Positions 8,733 through 9,724 of a stretch of 9,724 bases of DNA are shown here, piece after piece. The stretch comes from an uncultured bacterium (lineage in GTDB: Bacteria > Patescibacteria > JAEDAM01 > Absconditabacterales > Absconditicoccaceae). The stretch spans positions 1 to 9,724 of the forward strand of contig CALFEN010000112.1 in the NCBI GenBank assembly GCA_937950065.1, read 5' to 3'. The notes under the pieces were generated by a model. It was given only the letters and a program-made list of their open reading frames with translations, was not told the origin of the DNA and searched no databases. Within the stretch, counting starts at the first letter, position 1. Each line of letters starts with the position of its first letter. Position numbers and translations under genes: made by a program.

Positions 8733-9140
8733 TTATACTTCTATAATCTCTATTTTCTCTTCTTCTTTCTGTTTTTTGATTTTTTCATTGATGAGGATAC
8801 CAATAGGTCATACCACCATCAATATAGCTCAAAGTATATTTAGTATATCTGCCAAATATACGTAATTATCAGGATCATCTTGCAATACATAACTTCAAAG
8901 CAATATAAGAACTATTCATGTAATACATTGTATAAGTCTTTGGCGAGGTATAAAGAAAGACTTTATTCAGGAAAAGATTACTCGTAAACCAAAAATTCAT
9001 ATTACTCACAATACCACCATATTCAAATTTGCATATCAAGGTTTAACTATAGTTTCGTTATTTACAAAAAGATAAGATACATATCATACTATACCAACAC
9101 CTGTAGCAATCCTCAAAGCTGAAACCACTTTATCTTTCAT
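8733..9140 (-). CDS. Small integral membrane protein, 135 aa, four predicted helices
   Basis: ATG 9140-9138 to TAA 8735-8733 gives 135 residues. About nine UGA codons fall at glycines inside the membrane segments, for example LGVIGIF and MVVGPIGILI. Hydrophobic segments lie at about residues 7-25, 40-58, 66-86 and 95-117. A charged tail (about 118-135, KKQKEEEKIEIIEV) is probably cytoplasmic. I recognise no family. The short loop between helices 3 and 4 is acidic (QDDPDNY). AAGAGA about 5-10 bases before the ATG is a weak Shine-Dalgarno candidate, more than other genes here have. It has its own promoter and lies immediately upstream of tRNA-Gly. A transporter, membrane-stress or structural role are all open. 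Confidence 0.8.
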
Positions 9141-9171
9141 CAATTCTCTTATTTTTTAAAAAGTAAAATTT

Positions 9172-9199
9172 ATAATAATGATTTTTGATATAATTTCAA
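9172..9199 (-). promoter_or_regulatory. Sigma70-like promoter of the 135-aa membrane protein gene
   Basis: On the minus strand TTGAAA (9199-9194) and TATTAT (9177-9172), each five of six consensus bases, are separated by 16 bp. Transcription would start near 9165, about 25 nt before the ATG at 9140. It overlaps the plus-strand extended -10 box at 9186-9194. Confidence 0.5.
9186..9194 (+). promoter_or_regulatory. Extended -10 promoter upstream of the cysteine desulfurase gene
   Basis: TGATATAAT is a perfect extended -10 element (TG, one base, TATAAT); no -35 box is evident, as is common for this class. Transcription would begin near 9201 and give a leader of roughly 127 nt containing the hairpin at 9203-9256. 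A second TATAAT (9292-9297) lies closer to the gene and would bypass the hairpin, so the promoter in use is uncertain. Confidence 0.4.
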
Positions 9200-9275
9200 C
9201 TGAAAATCTTAAAAAAAATTGCTATTATTTTTTACCCTTAATTTTTTTAAGATTTTATATTATCTTTGGTTGAAA
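9194..9275. repeat. Long imperfect inverted repeat in the leader region before the cysteine desulfurase gene
   Basis: The inner arms are AAAATCTTAAAAAAAATT (9203-9220) and AATTTTTTTAAGATTTT (9240-9256), complementary except for one extra base, around a 19-nt loop. An outer pair, TTTCAAC (9194-9200) and GTTGAAA (9269-9275), would extend the stem across an asymmetric bulge. The stem is almost all A-T and no clean U-tract follows it on the plus strand, so it is a weak terminator candidate. It could be a leader structure, a protein-binding site or chance in AT-rich DNA. Confidence 0.4.
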
Positions 9276-9327
9276 CAAAAATATATTTGATTATAATTAA
9301 TATGTTTTTATACTATAAAAAAATAAA

Positions 9328-9724
9328 ATGATAGACCTAAAGAATAACTTCCCAATATTTGCGAACAACCCCGGCATCGTTTATCTAGATAACGCTGCTA
9401 CCACCCAAAAACCTTCTTATGTAATAGACGGGATTTCAAATTTCTTATCTAACGATTATGCAAATATACATCGTGGTGCTTATGTTCTTTCCGAGAGATC
9501 CGAAGAATTATATTTTGCTTCAAAAGAAAAAATCGCTAAAACTATCTGATGAAAAGCGTCTGAAATAATTTATACATTCAACGCCACTTATGCATTCAAT
9601 ATACTTGCCCAGTCTATGGCAAGATCCTGAATGCTAAAAAAATGAGATAAAATTTTGATTAGCATAGCTGAACACCACGCTAACGTAGTGCCTTGGCAAA
9701 TTTTGCAGGAGGATATCTGAATAC
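9328..9724 (+). CDS. sufS: SufS-type cysteine desulfurase, N-terminal 132 aa (gene continues past the window)
   Basis: A PLP-dependent class V aminotransferase-fold enzyme that takes sulfur from cysteine as an enzyme persulfide and passes it to Fe-S cluster assembly in the cytoplasm. Starting at ATG 9328, the protein shows YLDNAATTQKP (19-29), NIHRGAYVLSE (46-56) and AEHHANVVPWQ (114-124), whose HHAN segment includes the PLP-stacking His (His123 in E. coli SufS). UGA codons supply Gly at GG (74-75), SGM, KGD and IGI. This is about one third of the usual ~400 residues; the PLP lysine and catalytic cysteine lie outside the window. The segment YTFNATYAFN (82-91) departs from the usual RGTTE-type sequence there, although one Thr and the final Asn are kept. 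The gene probably begins a SUF cluster, but that cannot be seen. A related Csd-type desulfurase is the main alternative. Confidence 0.92.

Overview
The window is very AT-rich and reads correctly only if UGA is sense and means glycine. Under the standard code nearly every gene here breaks into short pieces. With UGA = Gly, long uninterrupted frames appear and the glycines fall at invariant family positions; the clearest is the Walker A loop GSTGAGKTTT of a secretion/pilus ATPase, where two of the three glycines are UGA. This is the code of the candidate-phylum groups Absconditabacteria (SR1) and Gracilibacteria (BD1-5) (translation table 25). I infer a small host-dependent or episymbiotic bacterium of that kind. 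UAA and UAG still end genes. Shine-Dalgarno sites are largely absent.

Layout: (1) 122-727 (+), a 201-aa protein of unknown function with a good promoter at 60-87. (2) A hairpin at 769-808 serves as terminator for two convergent genes. (3) Three genes on the minus strand, in transcription order: a 791-aa orphan protein (7242-4867); 26 bp later an AlkD-type DNA alkylation repair gene (4840-4121), intact in length and frame but carrying three in-frame UAA codons; then a 1057-aa secreted protein with IPT/TIG-like beta domains (4010-837). (4) A divergent promoter region with a perfect 19-bp palindrome over the -10 box. (5) 7340-8566 (+), a compact GspE/PilB-type ATPase of 408 aa, with a terminator at 8590-8618. 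(6) tRNA-Gly(GCC) at 8719-8643 (-), just after a 135-aa four-helix membrane protein (9140-8733, -). (7) A divergent region with overlapping promoters and a long hairpin. (8) From 9328, the start of a SufS-type cysteine desulfurase that runs off the window.

There is no CRISPR array, insertion sequence, phage module or recognisable defence operon. The large IPT-like protein and the type IV pilus/type II secretion ATPase would both fit a cell-surface or host-contact lifestyle, but they are not in one operon and that link is inference. The observations most worth checking are the alkylation-repair gene with three clustered stops, the two large proteins (one multidomain and secreted, one orphan), and the palindrome over the ATPase promoter.
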